DNA of 62,614 nt from Rhizobium sp. CCGE 510 (GTDB lineage: Bacteria > Pseudomonadota > Alphaproteobacteria > Rhizobiales > Rhizobiaceae), in contig NZ_AEYF01000020.1 in the NCBI RefSeq assembly GCF_000292525.1, forward strand, positions 1-62,614. The letters are read 5' to 3'. A program made the translations under genes and the position numbers. The notes beneath the pieces are model-generated. The model made no database searches, was not told the DNA's origin, and saw only the letters and a program-made list of their open reading frames with translations. Below, piece by piece: positions 17,865 to 27,373 of the stretch. Within the stretch, counting starts at the first letter, position 1. Each line of letters begins with the position of its first letter.

Positions 17865-19592
17865 ATGGCCTTGAATATTTTAGACACGAACGGAACAACG
17901 ATTACCAAGACAGGCGCCGAATTCGAAGCTTACGACGTTATCCGGCACTCCGCCGCGAATCCTTCCTCGCCTGTCACTCTGATTGTCTCGGATTCCGGCG
18001 TGGCCGACCTGGCCGCCGAATTGGGTTCGGTCTCCGCGAATGTGACGGGCTCGGGCAGCGGCAATGTCATCACGACGGGCGCCGGTAACGATCAGCTTCA
18101 CGGCGGTGATGGCAATGACACCCTGAGTGGCGGCGATGGCAATGACCTGCTCGCAGGCAGAGACGGCAATGATATCCTAAATGGTGGCGGTGGCGATGAC
18201 CAGGTCGTGGGCAGCGTAGGAAATGACATCATCAGGGGCGGCGCAGGCAACGATACAATCTCAGATGGCGATGCTGGCGGTCGCACCCCTGAGGTCTTTG
18301 ATATCGATGCGGGCGATGGCAACGATGCCATCACCGTGCAAGGATCCGCTCCAATGGTTTCCGGAACGATCGATGGCGGTGCCGGAATTGATTCGCTCCA
18401 AGCCTCTGAGCTAAGAGGCCTGACGATCAAGAACATCGAAGTCCTTGAAACCGCGGGATATTGGGTTTCCGGTTCGAGCGCGCAGTTCGAGAGCTTTGAC
18501 AAAATCGTCTGGTCGACCGATCCGTTCCATGATTTCAACCCCGCATTGGCATTGACGGACAGCGCTCACCTCGATCTTTCTGACGAGTTGGGAGGCCATG
18601 GAGCTTTCGTCACCGGCTATGTCTCCGGTATCGACGTCAAGACCGGCAGCGGCAATGACGAATTTACCGGCACAGACGGCAATGACATTTTCGATGGCAG
18701 CGGCGGCAACGACATCCTCAATGGCAAGGCCGGCAATGACAAATTGACCGGCGGCGCCGGTAACGACACCATCAATGGCGGCGCGGGCATCGACACTGCG
18801 ATCTTCTCCGGCAATTTCGCCAATTACTCCTTCGCAATGAACAACGGCGATCACATCCTGACGAGCGCCGCGGAAGGAACGGATACGCTGACAGACGTCG
18901 AATTCGCGCGCTTTGCAGACGGCGTTTACGATTTCGCTCAGGGAACCTTCAAGCCCAATAGCAGCAATAGCGCGCCGACCAATATCCAGCTCTCGAAGAC
19001 CGCCCTCTCCGAGGACACGCCGATCTGGACCACGCTCGGGCTGCTCAGCGCCAAGGACGCCGATGGTGACACCCTCACCTACAAGCTCATCGACGGCGCC
19101 GACGATCACTTCCGCCTCAATGGCAATCGCATCGTCACCTCGAAGGCTTTGGATTACGAAACCGCCAAATCGCACACGATCAAGGTGGCGGTCTCTGACG
19201 GCAAGGTCACTGTCGAAAAAGACATCACGATCAGCGTTCTCGACGTCAACGAAGCCCCAGTCAATAAGGCGCCGATCAATCTCGCCTTCTCGCGCGGCTC
19301 GATCTCCGAGAACGTCGCGATCGGCACCTCGGTCGGCCTTCTCTCCGCCGTCGATCCGGAAGGCGGCGCGGTGAAGTGGCGGCTGACCGATGATGCGGAC
19401 GGCATCTTCAAGCTCGTCGGCAACAAGATCCAGACCAAGGCTGCGATCGACTTCGAAAGCAACCATAGCCTGACCTTCACCGCCGAGGCCTATGACGCGG
19501 CTGGAAACACCACCAGCCACGATTTCACTATCGCCGTGAAGGACGTCTTCGAGCCGTCGTTTTCGACCCTGTCGCATGAGGCATTGATTTAA
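17865..19592 (+). CDS. secreted RTX protein with cadherin-like domains
   Basis: This 575-residue protein starts at the ATG at 17865. There is no Sec signal. Calcium-binding nonapeptide repeats (GGDGNDTLS type) occur at about residues 71-133 and again at about 259-312. Two cadherin-like domains of about 95 residues follow (about 370-465 and 470-560), each with an LSAxDxDGxxxxYKL-type core and ending in DVNEAP or KDVFEP. This design is typical of type I secretion substrates acting as adhesins or biofilm proteins in rhizobia. Secretion through a PrsDE-like system is inferred, since no exporter lies next to it. Confidence 0.85.
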   Translation: MALNILDTNGTTITKTGAEFEAYDVIRHSAANPSSPVTLIVSDSGVADLAAELGSVSANVTGSGSGNVITTGAGNDQLHGGDGNDTLSGGDGNDLLAGRDGNDILNGGGGDDQVVGSVGNDIIRGGAGNDTISDGDAGGRTPEVFDIDAGDGNDAITVQGSAPMVSGTIDGGAGIDSLQASELRGLTIKNIEVLETAGYWVSGSSAQFESFDKIVWSTDPFHDFNPALALTDSAHLDLSDELGGHGAFVTGYVSGIDVKTGSGNDEFTGTDGNDIFDGSGGNDILNGKAGNDKLTGGAGNDTINGGAGIDTAIFSGNFANYSFAMNNGDHILTSAAEGTDTLTDVEFARFADGVYDFAQGTFKPNSSNSAPTNIQLSKTALSEDTPIWTTLGLLSAKDADGDTLTYKLIDGADDHFRLNGNRIVTSKALDYETAKSHTIKVAVSDGKVTVEKDITISVLDVNEAPVNKAPINLAFSRGSISENVAIGTSVGLLSAVDPEGGAVKWRLTDDADGIFKLVGNKIQTKAAIDFESNHSLTFTAEAYDAAGNTTSHDFTIAVKDVFEPSFSTLSHEALI

Positions 19593-19601
19593 TCGCGATA
19601 T

Positions 19602-19637
19602 GATCGCCGGTGGACGCAAGATGCGTCACCGGCGATC
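19602..19637 (+). terminator. strong hairpin terminator after the RTX gene
   Basis: A stem of about 16 bp (GATCGCCGGTG with ACGCA, loop AGA, then the complement, one bulged G) starts about 10 bp after the RTX stop. There is no long T-run, but the stem is very stable and correctly placed. Confidence 0.65.
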
Positions 19638-19825
19638 TCGACAAAAAGAGGCCGGACTGCCCGCCTCGCTACCTCGAGCGGCCGACTTTCCTGGTAATAG
19701 CTCGCAGACACCAGCCGGAGGCTGGCAAGGCCAGCGGCCGTGCCCGGGCAATCCCCTTTCAAAAATGCAGCTCCACCTCGACATCCGTTTCGGTTATGAT
19801 TTCTGCTCATCCGAGGAGAGCCCGC

Positions 19826-20293
19826 ATGCGCCTACCCACATTCATCCTCGCCCTTGCCGTGTCGGCGCTCGCAGCCCTGCCCGCATCGGCCGAGACCTAC
19901 AAGACGCCGAAGGCGCTGCTCAAGGCGCTCTACAGTTACAACACCGACAATAGCGACGCCGAGGCGCCCTCGCCGTATTCGATCTTCTTCTCCGACCATC
20001 TGAACGAGCTGCTCCAAGCCGATCTCGACAACACGCCCGATGGCGATGTCGGCGCGATCGACTTCGATCCCGTCATCGCGGGCCAGGACGGCGCGGCGAG
20101 CGACGTCAGGATCGGCCAGCCGATCCTGCTGGATGATAAGGCCGAGGTGGAGGTGCAGTTCGAAAACGGCGACGAGGTGACGCTCTTCTACACCCTGGTG
20201 CGGCAGCACGGCGGCTGGAAGGTCGACGACATCGCCAATCAGAAGGGGGAAAATCCGTGGAGCCTAAGCGCGTTGCTGAATGATGCGCAATAG
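19826..20293 (+). CDS. exported protein, probably DUF3828-like
   Basis: This 155-residue protein starts at the ATG at 19826, after a GAGGAGAG ribosome site. A Sec signal peptide (MRLPTFILALAVSALAALPASA) is followed by a domain with YSIFFSDHLNELLQADL and a late FYTLVRQHGGWKVDDI. The shape resembles the DUF3828 fold, related to NTF2-like proteins, in periplasmic proteins of unknown function. The family assignment is by resemblance only. Confidence 0.7.
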   Translation: MRLPTFILALAVSALAALPASAETYKTPKALLKALYSYNTDNSDAEAPSPYSIFFSDHLNELLQADLDNTPDGDVGAIDFDPVIAGQDGAASDVRIGQPILLDDKAEVEVQFENGDEVTLFYTLVRQHGGWKVDDIANQKGENPWSLSALLNDAQ

Positions 20294-20337
20294 GCGGTAG
20301 CTATACCGAAAGAGCAATCGCCGCACCCCTTCGACCT

Positions 20338-21417
20338 TTACTCAGGGCTGACGAAGAATCCGGCCGAGGGACCCGAGCGTTTCCTTAGGCGTGGAAGCCC
20401 AAGAGCTGTGACCGCCAAAACGATGACTCCGATGGCGCCTGGGCTGACCGGAAGCGGAATGAATGCAGTTACAAGAGCGCCGGAGACAAGCAGCAAGATC
20501 TGAATCAAGGCGATAATGATTGCGATCACAATCAGACGATTATTCGCGACCTTGAGTCTTCTAACATAAGAGAAAACAATGAGCGGGATCAGGACCGATG
20601 CCATTGCCAGAGCGATAATTTGCAGAGGCAACCCCTGTGCCGCAGCAATAAAACTTGGGGCAATGAAACCGATGAGGCCCAGCACATAAACTGCAGCGGT
20701 GATTGCCAGGACCGGCGGCCAGATGAGAATTTCCCTTGGCTCAACCGTCCCCTCTTCGATGGCGCCAGTCTCATGACATGCCGACCTCCACAAGACAGCC
20801 GTGACAACCACCGCAGCGACCGACAACACGAGATAACTCGCGACGATCAGCCATTGCGTCGAAGGCACGGCTCCCGTTCTCGTCATTTCGACTGAAGCGA
20901 CCACGTTGTTTGGTAGGCTCAATAGGATCGGGATCGAATACAACGGCCAAAAGCCGTCGCGCAGGCCCGCGATCCTTATCCGGTCGGAAAGGAAGATCGT
21001 AAACGCCGTCGCGCCCATGTAGGATGCAATCGTGAGCATGGTGAAATTAGTCACCTTGTCATCGACGAGACCCGTCGCGCCCAGGCCGTCTGATATGGCG
21101 TAAGCCTGCATAGCAGCAACGACTAACGCGATCACAACGACGACTACAGCTCCTGAGGCAATGTTTCCACTTTGCTTGTCCTTCCGCTGGAGCCAAGGAA
21201 AACCGATCAACCGTGCGATTTCCGCAAGTCCTAGCGCGGCGTAGAGGGGCATCAATCCAAGAGCTAGGATCGATACGCGAGAGAGCATGACTGAATCGAC
21301 AGTGTAATTCAGGCCGGTAAAAGCGTCCAAATCGATCCCGGGGAGCGGGATATGCAAACCCAGCATGTAAACGATGCCGATAAAAGCGAAGGTGATGACC
21401 GTTGGCCGCGAATTCAT
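20338..21417 (-). CDS. SecY-like orphan membrane protein
   Basis: This membrane protein has 359 residues when started at the ATG at 21417 (MNSRPTVITFAFIG). About ten hydrophobic segments are present. The N-terminus resembles the SecY translocon: LGLHIPLPGIDLDAF matches the SecY YIPLPGID element, and SRVSILALGLMPLYAA matches the SecY FSIxALGIMPY segment. The rest is divergent, short for SecY, and not near ribosomal genes. It is therefore probably a diverged paralogue with an unknown role rather than the main secretion channel. Confidence 0.6.
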   Translation of the reverse strand: MNSRPTVITFAFIGIVYMLGLHIPLPGIDLDAFTGLNYTVDSVMLSRVSILALGLMPLYAALGLAEIARLIGFPWLQRKDKQSGNIASGAVVVVVIALVVAAMQAYAISDGLGATGLVDDKVTNFTMLTIASYMGATAFTIFLSDRIRIAGLRDGFWPLYSIPILLSLPNNVVASVEMTRTGAVPSTQWLIVASYLVLSVAAVVVTAVLWRSACHETGAIEEGTVEPREILIWPPVLAITAAVYVLGLIGFIAPSFIAAAQGLPLQIIALAMASVLIPLIVFSYVRRLKVANNRLIVIAIIIALIQILLLVSGALVTAFIPLPVSPGAIGVIVLAVTALGLPRLRKRSGPSAGFFVSPE

Positions 21418-22137
21418 TCGACTTCCTTCGGTCACCAATCTTGATGGTTCGCGGCCCGCGAGTGCCACCCACAGCGTGTAGTGAGTCGGATCATGCGAAG
21501 TCAAGGACTTCCGAATCGGACTTAAACAGCTCCTGCATTCTGGCCACCAGCCGATGGCGCTCCATGATTTCCTTTCAGTGCCCGGCCCGACTGTTTGGCT
21601 AGCCAGCATTCTAGCTTGCCGAGTTCCAATCAATTTTCGTGCAGCTTCGGCCGCTCGGTCCAGCTTGATCCTGTCACCTACCCTCCCGATCACGTTCCGC
21701 AAGTCTCTGAAATTTGAGACTTGCGGGCTGTGACCCAAATCCTGTTTGCCGACGCCACCGCCCCTCATCCCGTTTCGGCACGAAATCCCACTACGGCACA
21801 ACCATGCAAGGAACCGCTAACTCTTCCTCAAGTATCTGAATCTTCGGCATTTCCTGCCATCGATGCGGGCATGCCAAAAGAATCCCACTTGCTTTTTGCC
21901 CGAAAAGCTGGCACCAATTTGATACTCGGGCATTTGCATGCCGGTGACTGGACTGATGTGGTAATCCCTTCCGTTTGGAAGGCGGCGCGGGACTACCCGC
22001 CTACGTAGACGTTCTTTCCCCGTACGTGACTTCTCCGACTGACCCTTCGTCCCAACCGATCGGGGCGAAAGCTAAAGCCGTCCGCTTCCTCTCGGGGGCG
22101 CGGATACTACACAGACTAAGGGAAAAGGACGATCCCA
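21418..22137. other. long intergenic region with hairpin and cspA leader
   Basis: About 720 bp lie between the SecY-like gene start and the cold-shock gene. It holds a perfect 11-bp hairpin at 21697-21726, listed separately, and probably a long 5' leader of the cold-shock gene, as is usual for such genes. A 95-codon frame at 21721-22008 has no protein character. Confidence 0.4.
21697..21726. promoter_or_regulatory. perfect 11-bp stem with 8-nt loop
   Basis: CCGCAAGTCTC at 21697-21707 pairs with GAGACTTGCGG at 21716-21726 around an AT-rich loop. It lies in a 720-bp gap. It may be a small-RNA stem, a terminator or an operator. Confidence 0.4.
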
Positions 22138-22350
22138 ATGGCCACCAAGGGCACCGTAAAATTCTTCAACCAGGACAAGGGTTTTGGTTTCATCACGCCG
22201 GACGGCGGCGCAAAGGACGTTTTCGTCCATATCTCTGCGCTGCAGGCTTCTGGCATCCAGTCGCTGCGCGAAGGCCAGCAGGTTACCTTCGACACCGAGC
22301 CGGACCGCATGGGCAAAGGCCCGAAGGCCGTCAACATCTCGGCTTCGTAA
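22138..22350 (+). CDS. cold-shock protein (CspA family)
   Basis: This 70-residue, single cold-shock domain has RNP1 as KGFGFITP and RNP2 as VFVHISAL. It binds single-stranded RNA or DNA and acts as an RNA chaperone. The length is normal for the family. A GGGAAAAGGA ribosome site precedes the ATG. A clear terminator follows at 22376-22408, so the transcript is probably monocistronic with a long leader. Confidence 0.95.
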   Translation: MATKGTVKFFNQDKGFGFITPDGGAKDVFVHISALQASGIQSLREGQQVTFDTEPDRMGKGPKAVNISAS

Positions 22351-22375
22351 GTCAGACTTCCGCTTCGGCGGCTTG

Positions 22376-22408
22376 AACGGCGCTCCGCAAGGGGCGCCGT
22401 TTCTGTTT
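22376..22408 (+). terminator. Rho-independent terminator of the cold-shock gene
   Basis: The stem AACGGCGC ... GCGCCGTT with additional C/G pairs and a GCAA loop is followed by TTCTGTTT. It starts 26 bp after the cspA-type stop. Confidence 0.75.
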
Positions 22409-22533
22409 GCAGTGACCGTCATTTGTCGATCGCACCGCCAGATGTTATATGCGCGTTTGATGAACGACCCCGCCCCGCGGCGGTGCGGCGCCTCATTTGC
22501 GGCACCCGGAGAACAACGAACAATGGAACGTCG

Positions 22534-23535
22534 ATGACGCAGAAGAGCCCGATTTTTGCGGTCGCCCCGATGATCGATTGGACGGATCGGCATTGCCGTT
22601 ATTTCCATCGCCAGATCAGCCGGCAGGCATTGCTCTATACCGAGATGGTGGTGGCCGATGCGATCATCCACGGTCCGCGCGATCGGCTGCTTAGCCATGA
22701 CGCCGCGGAACATCCTCTGGCGCTGCAGCTCGGCGGATCGGACCCGGTAAAGCTTGCCGAGGCGGTGAAGATCGCCCAACCTTACGGATTTGACGAGATC
22801 AACCTCAATGTCGGCTGCCCTTCCGACCGGGTGCAGTCGGGCACCTTCGGCGCCTGCCTGATGCTGACACCGGAGACGGTGGCCGAATGCGTCGCGGCGA
22901 TGAAGAGGGTTGCGACGGTGCCGGTGACGGTGAAATGCCGGATCGGCGTCGACGAGCAGGAGCCGGAACAGGCGCTGCCGGCGCTGATCACCCGCGTTCT
23001 CGATGCCGGTGCAGACGCGATCTGGATCCATGCCCGTAAAGCCTGGCTGAAGGGTCTGAGCCCGAAGGAAAACCGCGAGATCCCGCCGCTCGACTACGAG
23101 ATCGTCTACCGGATGAAGCAGCGCTGGCCCGACATCTTCATCGGCATCAATGGCGGCATCCGCACGCTGGATGAAGCCGCCGCCCATCTCGAACATGTCG
23201 ACGGCGTCATGCTGGGCCGCGCCGCCTACCAGAACGCCGCGATCCTGTCCGAAATCGACCAGCGCTTCTTTGGTGCGCCGGCGGCCGAACCGGATTGGGA
23301 AGCGTTGCGCGACCGGATGATGTCCTATGCCGAACACCACATCGCGGCCGGCGGCCGGCTGCAGCACGTGGCCCGCCACATGGTCGGCCTCTTCACCGGG
23401 CTGCCCGGCGCCAGGCGCTACCGCCAGATCCTGTCGACCGACGCGGCCAAAAGCGGCGCCGGGCCGGAGGTGCTGGCGGCAGCCTTTGCGGCTGTCGATT
23501 TTTCGGGGACGAATCAGGAAGCAGTCAGCGCCTGA
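22534..23535 (+). CDS. dusA: tRNA-dihydrouridine(20/20a) synthase DusA
   Basis: This 333-residue flavoenzyme reduces U20/U20a in tRNA D-loops with NADPH. The ATG at 22534 gives the family N-terminus (FAVAPMIDWTDRHCRYF). Other diagnostic parts are LQLGGSDP, the catalytic-cysteine region NLNVGCPSDRVQ, and HARKAWLKGLSPKENR, which marks DusA rather than DusB or DusC. The length is typical. It stands alone between the cspA-type gene and the convergent protease gene. Confidence 0.95.
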   Translation: MTQKSPIFAVAPMIDWTDRHCRYFHRQISRQALLYTEMVVADAIIHGPRDRLLSHDAAEHPLALQLGGSDPVKLAEAVKIAQPYGFDEINLNVGCPSDRVQSGTFGACLMLTPETVAECVAAMKRVATVPVTVKCRIGVDEQEPEQALPALITRVLDAGADAIWIHARKAWLKGLSPKENREIPPLDYEIVYRMKQRWPDIFIGINGGIRTLDEAAAHLEHVDGVMLGRAAYQNAAILSEIDQRFFGAPAAEPDWEALRDRMMSYAEHHIAAGGRLQHVARHMVGLFTGLPGARRYRQILSTDAAKSGAGPEVLAAAFAAVDFSGTNQEAVSA

Positions 23536-23652
23536 CGTGGGGCGATGCCTTCGCCGGCATGACTATCCTGCAGCCACTTTGATATGTTTCCTCAAACCAA
23601 AGTGCAGTCCGGGCGGCGGCCAAAGCCGATTTGTTGCGTGGTCTGCAACGAC

Positions 23653-24609
23653 TCACGTCCGCGCCGTCGGCAGCAAGGTCTTCTTCACGATCCGGCCCGC
23701 CACCGAAAACACCAGGATTTCCGTCTCCTTGCTGATCCTGCTGCCATCCATCAACCGGACGATATCATCGACCCCGCCGACCGGACTGCCGTCGATCGCG
23801 AGGATATAATCGCCCTCCTGCAGCCCTGCCTTTGCCGCCGGCCCTTCCGGCTCGACGCGGCGGATGCGGACGGAGGTGGTCTGCACCGTGCCCGCCGCCA
23901 GTGCCACCCGGCGCGGCAGCACGATCGTATCGCCTGCAATACCGATGAAGGCGCGCCTGACCTGGCCGTAGCGGAGAATTTCCGAAACGACGAAATTGGC
24001 CGTATTCGACGCCACGGCAAAGGCGATGCTCTGCGCGCCCTGGATGACGGCGGTGTTGACGCCGATCACCTCGCCGCTGGAAGACACCAGCGGTCCGCCT
24101 GAATTGCCGGGGTTGAGCGCCGCATCGGTCTGGATGACATCCTCCATCAGACGGCCGCTGGCTGCCCGCATCGACCGGCCGAGCGCCGAGACGATCCCGG
24201 CGGTGACTGTCCATTCGAAACCGAGCGGGTTTCCGATCGCGATGGCGATATGGCCCCGGCGCAGACGTTGGGAATCTCCGAGTTTTGCCCAGGCGCCGGT
24301 GCTGGTATTGGCGCGAATGAGGGCGATGTCGGTATCGACATCGCGGCCGAGCACCCGGCCCTCGGTGACGAAACCATCGGGCGTGGTAATGCGAACGACT
24401 TTGGCGTCGTCGACCACATGGCTGTTGGTGATGATCAAGCCGTCAGGCGAGATGGCGAAACCCGAACCATGCCCTTGCCGGCCACCGACCCTCTCGATCC
24501 GGCTGACGGCCGGCCCGACCGTGTCGACTGCTGCGGCGATCGATTGCGAATAGGCATCGATCAGCGCCCCTTCATTGTGAGGCGCTATATCCTTGTCCAT
24601 GTAACCCAT
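23653..24609 (-). CDS. HtrA-like serine protease (S1C) with PDZ domain
   Basis: This 318-residue protein has a trypsin-like domain with a complete triad: H64 (TNSHVV), D94 (DTDIAL) and S170 (GNSGGP). A PDZ domain lies at about residues 230-310 (EGPAAKAGLQEGDYILAIDG). No signal peptide or membrane anchor is visible, unlike DegP or DegS, so it may act in the cytoplasm. Alternatively, the true start is elsewhere. It probably degrades or senses damaged proteins. Confidence 0.88.
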   Translation of the reverse strand: MGYMDKDIAPHNEGALIDAYSQSIAAAVDTVGPAVSRIERVGGRQGHGSGFAISPDGLIITNSHVVDDAKVVRITTPDGFVTEGRVLGRDVDTDIALIRANTSTGAWAKLGDSQRLRRGHIAIAIGNPLGFEWTVTAGIVSALGRSMRAASGRLMEDVIQTDAALNPGNSGGPLVSSSGEVIGVNTAVIQGAQSIAFAVASNTANFVVSEILRYGQVRRAFIGIAGDTIVLPRRVALAAGTVQTTSVRIRRVEPEGPAAKAGLQEGDYILAIDGSPVGGVDDIVRLMDGSRISKETEILVFSVAGRIVKKTLLPTART

Positions 24610-25004
24610 GATGTGATCCTCAGGCGGCGGCCACGGCCATCCGCCGCCGGCGAAGTGGTCGCCGTTGCGACGGTGGCCATTGTGCTGTTGTTGAGGATTA
24701 GATGGTTGGGCGTCGACCGGCGTTCAAGTGAGGGCGGCATCCTCCAGCGTCCCGCATCCTGAGCGGCGAACGCCGTAACTCGGCTCCCTGCACCCGTAAC
24801 GCGTCGACCGGGAATGCCCCTGCCCATGGATCCTCCTCCGATAAAAAATTCTGTTATGTCAATTGAATACAAAGAGTAGCTTGATGAGATCGTCGACATA
24901 TACCAACCTCGCCCCGCGCAGGCGTGCCCATGGCCTTGTCAATCTCGCGGGCGACGACGCAGACTTCTGATCGCATCAATCCAACCCACCAACGGAGTTA
25001 AAAG
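24610..25004. other. divergent intergenic region
   Basis: About 395 bp lie between the divergent protease and hydrolase genes. It contains a partial copy of the recurring repeat near 24750-24770 (GCATCCTGAGCGGC) and an AT-rich stretch at 24838-24885 suitable for promoters. No coding sequence was seen. Confidence 0.4.
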
Positions 25005-25841
25005 ATGAGCACAGTCACCACCAAGGACGGCGTCGAGATCTTCTACAAGGATTGGGGGCCGAAGACCGCCCAGCCGATCATGTTCCATCACGGCTGGCCG
25101 CTCTGCTCCGACGACTGGGACACCCAGATGCTGTTCTTCCTCGAGAAGGGTTTCCGGGTTGTCGCCCATGACCGGCGTGGCCATGGCCGTTCCAGCCAGG
25201 TGGGCGATGGTCACGACATGGATCATTATGCCGCCGATGCGGCAGCTGTCGTCGAGCATCTCGATCTCAGGAACACCGTCCATATCGGCCACTCCACCGG
25301 TGGCGGCGAAGCGACCCATTACGTCGCCCGCCATGGCCAGCCGCAGGGCCGCGTCGCCAAACTCGTCATCATCGGCGCCGTGCCGCCCATCATGGTGAAA
25401 ACCGATGCCAATCCCGGCGGCTTGCCGATCGAGGTCTTCGATGACCTGCGCAGGCAGCTGGCCGCCAATCGCTCGCAATTCTATCGTGACCTGCCGGCCG
25501 GCCCATTCTACAGCTTCAACCGGCCGGGTGCGAAAGTATCGGAACCAATCATCAACAATTGGTGGCGCCAGGGCATGATCGGCGGCGCCAAGGCGCACTA
25601 CGACGGCATCAAGGCCTTCTCGGAAACCGATTTCACCGAAGACCTGAAGATCATCACCGTGCCGACCTTCGTCATGCATGGCGACGACGACCAAATCGTG
25701 CCGATCGCCGACTCCGCTTTGATCTCGTCCAAGCTGCTGCAGAACGCCAAGCTGAAGGTCTATGAAAAATTTCCGCACGGCATGTGCACGACCCATGCCG
25801 ATATCATCAATCCGGACATCCTCGCCTTCATCAAGGAATGA
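25005..25841 (+). CDS. alpha/beta hydrolase, non-haem chloroperoxidase type
   Basis: This 278-residue protein starts 2 bp after a GGAGTTAAAAG ribosome site. The nucleophile is S97 (GHSTGGG), the acid is D229 (HGDDDQIVP) and the base is H258 (FPHG). The HHGWPLCSDDW and AHDRRGHGRS elements are those of cofactor-free haloperoxidases/perhydrolases. In vivo substrates are usually esters, and the peroxidase activity is often a side reaction. Confidence 0.92.
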   Translation: MSTVTTKDGVEIFYKDWGPKTAQPIMFHHGWPLCSDDWDTQMLFFLEKGFRVVAHDRRGHGRSSQVGDGHDMDHYAADAAAVVEHLDLRNTVHIGHSTGGGEATHYVARHGQPQGRVAKLVIIGAVPPIMVKTDANPGGLPIEVFDDLRRQLAANRSQFYRDLPAGPFYSFNRPGAKVSEPIINNWWRQGMIGGAKAHYDGIKAFSETDFTEDLKIITVPTFVMHGDDDQIVPIADSALISSKLLQNAKLKVYEKFPHGMCTTHADIINPDILAFIKE

Positions 25842-26014
25842 TCCGCCGGGTCGCGGGCGCCGATGCGGCGCCCGCGACATGACTTGACCGGCCACGACAG
25901 ATTTTGCGCACACGTCGGCTGCAATAGACAGGCGACCCCGACCACCTCTATTTTTTGAAAACCGCTTACGCGTTTTCTCATGAAACCGTTTTCGCCGATT
26001 TGCGTTTAGCGGCC

Positions 26015-26191
26015 ATGACAAGAGAACGTGAACCATCATCAAAGGCTTATCGGCAGGATCGCTTCGAAAACACCGAGCGAGCCGCCAAGGAAACCATCGA
26101 AGCGGAGCAGCGGGCTCGCCGCGAGAAAACCAGAAGGCTGAAAGAACTGCGTCTGTCGCAGCAAGGCGGCAAGGACCCCGCAACCAAGTAG
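26015..26191 (+). CDS. small charged hypothetical protein
   Basis: This 58-residue protein starts at the ATG at 26015; an upstream in-frame ATG at 25955 adds 20 residues. It is very rich in Arg, Lys and Glu and almost wholly helical (ERAAKETIEAEQRARREKT). Such short charged proteins are common in rhizobia. Function is unknown. Confidence 0.5.
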   Translation: MTREREPSSKAYRQDRFENTERAAKETIEAEQRARREKTRRLKELRLSQQGGKDPATK

Positions 26192-26407
26192 ATCTCCACG
26201 CTTGCGCTACCTGTGGCCGACGCGCCAGTCGGTCTCATACTCAGTTGCGCCGCCCTCGCCCCATCTTTCCCGGCGAGTTTCCTGGTGTGCGCGCGCCCCG
26301 AATTGTTTTTGAACATCGGACGTTCGCCCATCTTGCAGAGCGGAGATCGCGAAATTATCTTTTTTTCACCGATAGCGATTCACGGCATCAAAAGAGGGCA
26401 GATTGCG

Positions 26408-26617
26408 ATGTCAGACAAGCTGTTCAGCACGCGTGACGAACCGCTCGCATCCGAAGATCTCGATGTATGCAGGCGTGTCCATGAAGCGCTGTGTAGCCAG
26501 CTCCAGATTGACCGAGCAGGCGAGGAAGCCGCCCGTCTCGGCGCCCTTGTCATCGAGCTTTACCGGCAAGGCGTGCATGACGAGAACCAGCTTCGATTGC
26601 TGGCTGGCGGAAGGTGA
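26408..26617 (+). CDS. small hypothetical protein
   Basis: This soluble 69-residue protein starts at the ATG at 26408. It is mostly helical (RVHEALCSQLQIDRAGEEAA, then LGALVIELYRQGVHD). The end, NQLRLLAGGR, is compact. I recognise the general look of a conserved rhizobial small protein but no named domain. Confidence 0.6.
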   Translation: MSDKLFSTRDEPLASEDLDVCRRVHEALCSQLQIDRAGEEAARLGALVIELYRQGVHDENQLRLLAGGR

Positions 26618-26834
26618 GCCTGATAACACACCACCCGCTATAGGCTCGAACGCAGCATTCTTTCCGGTCTGCGGCAGGCCGCAACCCACCGCACCGAACG
26701 CCGGTGGCCGAACCGCATTTTACCCCGATGCGTTAGCAGATACGCACATATATCGCGCCTCTCATCTCAAAATGAAACCTATAGCCTTTCCGTGCGTTAC
26801 CCCTTCGATACATCCGTTACCCAAGGTGAGAGAC

Positions 26835-27320
26835 ATGAAAAGATTCGCCATCATTGCCCTGTCGATAGCCACGGCTTTCTCCGGAATGCCGGCCTCGGCA
26901 GGCCCGGCCTTCGTGCCGAGCCCGGCGCAATTGGCGCAGCCGGCGCCTCGAAGTGCCGATGCCCGTATCGTGACCGTCGGCTGCAATAACTTCACCAACT
27001 GCCCTGGGCAGTTCGGGAATGATCGCAGGTGGTACCGAAACCGCCACCACTATCGCGATCGCAGCAATTACCGCGACGACCGCTATGGATGGGATCGCCG
27101 CTATGATCGACGCTATCGCCACCACGACAATAGCGGCGCCATCATCGGCGGCCTCGCCGCCGGCGCGCTGATCGGCGGCGTCATCGCCTCGCAGCCCCGC
27201 GCTTATTCTTCGCGCGGCTACAGCTCGCATGCCGACTATTGCTATAGCCGCTACCGGTCCTACCGCGCCTCCGACAACACCTTCCAACCCAACTACGGCC
27301 CGCGCCGCCAGTGCCGCTAA
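26835..27320 (+). CDS. BA14K family protein
   Basis: This 161-residue exported protein starts at the ATG at 26835. A Sec signal peptide ends near PASAG. The middle is rich in Arg, Tyr, His and Asp (DRYGWDRRYDRRYRHHD), followed by a glycine-rich hydrophobic hairpin (GAIIGGLAAGALIGGVIA). The C-terminus, HADYCYSRYRSYRASDNTF, with a final Cys, is the BA14K signature, first known as a Brucella immunoreactive lectin-like protein. It probably sits in the periplasm or inner membrane. A terminator follows. Confidence 0.88.
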   Translation: MKRFAIIALSIATAFSGMPASAGPAFVPSPAQLAQPAPRSADARIVTVGCNNFTNCPGQFGNDRRWYRNRHHYRDRSNYRDDRYGWDRRYDRRYRHHDNSGAIIGGLAAGALIGGVIASQPRAYSSRGYSSHADYCYSRYRSYRASDNTFQPNYGPRRQCR

Positions 27321-27346
27321 GCCGATCCACCACCCGCCAGCATCGA

Positions 27347-27373
27347 GCCTCGCATGAAGATGCGGGGCTTTTT
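27347..27373 (+). terminator. Rho-independent terminator of the BA14K gene
   Basis: GCCTCGCAT and ATGCGGGGC form a stem with one G-T pair around a GAAG loop, followed by TTTTT. It lies 27 bp after the stop. Confidence 0.8.

Noticed and set aside
21721..22008. 95-codon frame upstream of the cold-shock gene
   Set aside because: No ribosome site and no protein-like pattern; it overlaps a hairpin and the likely leader.
22072..23379. 435-codon open frame antisense to dusA
   Set aside because: It covers both cspA-type and dusA genes on the other strand and has no recognisable domain.
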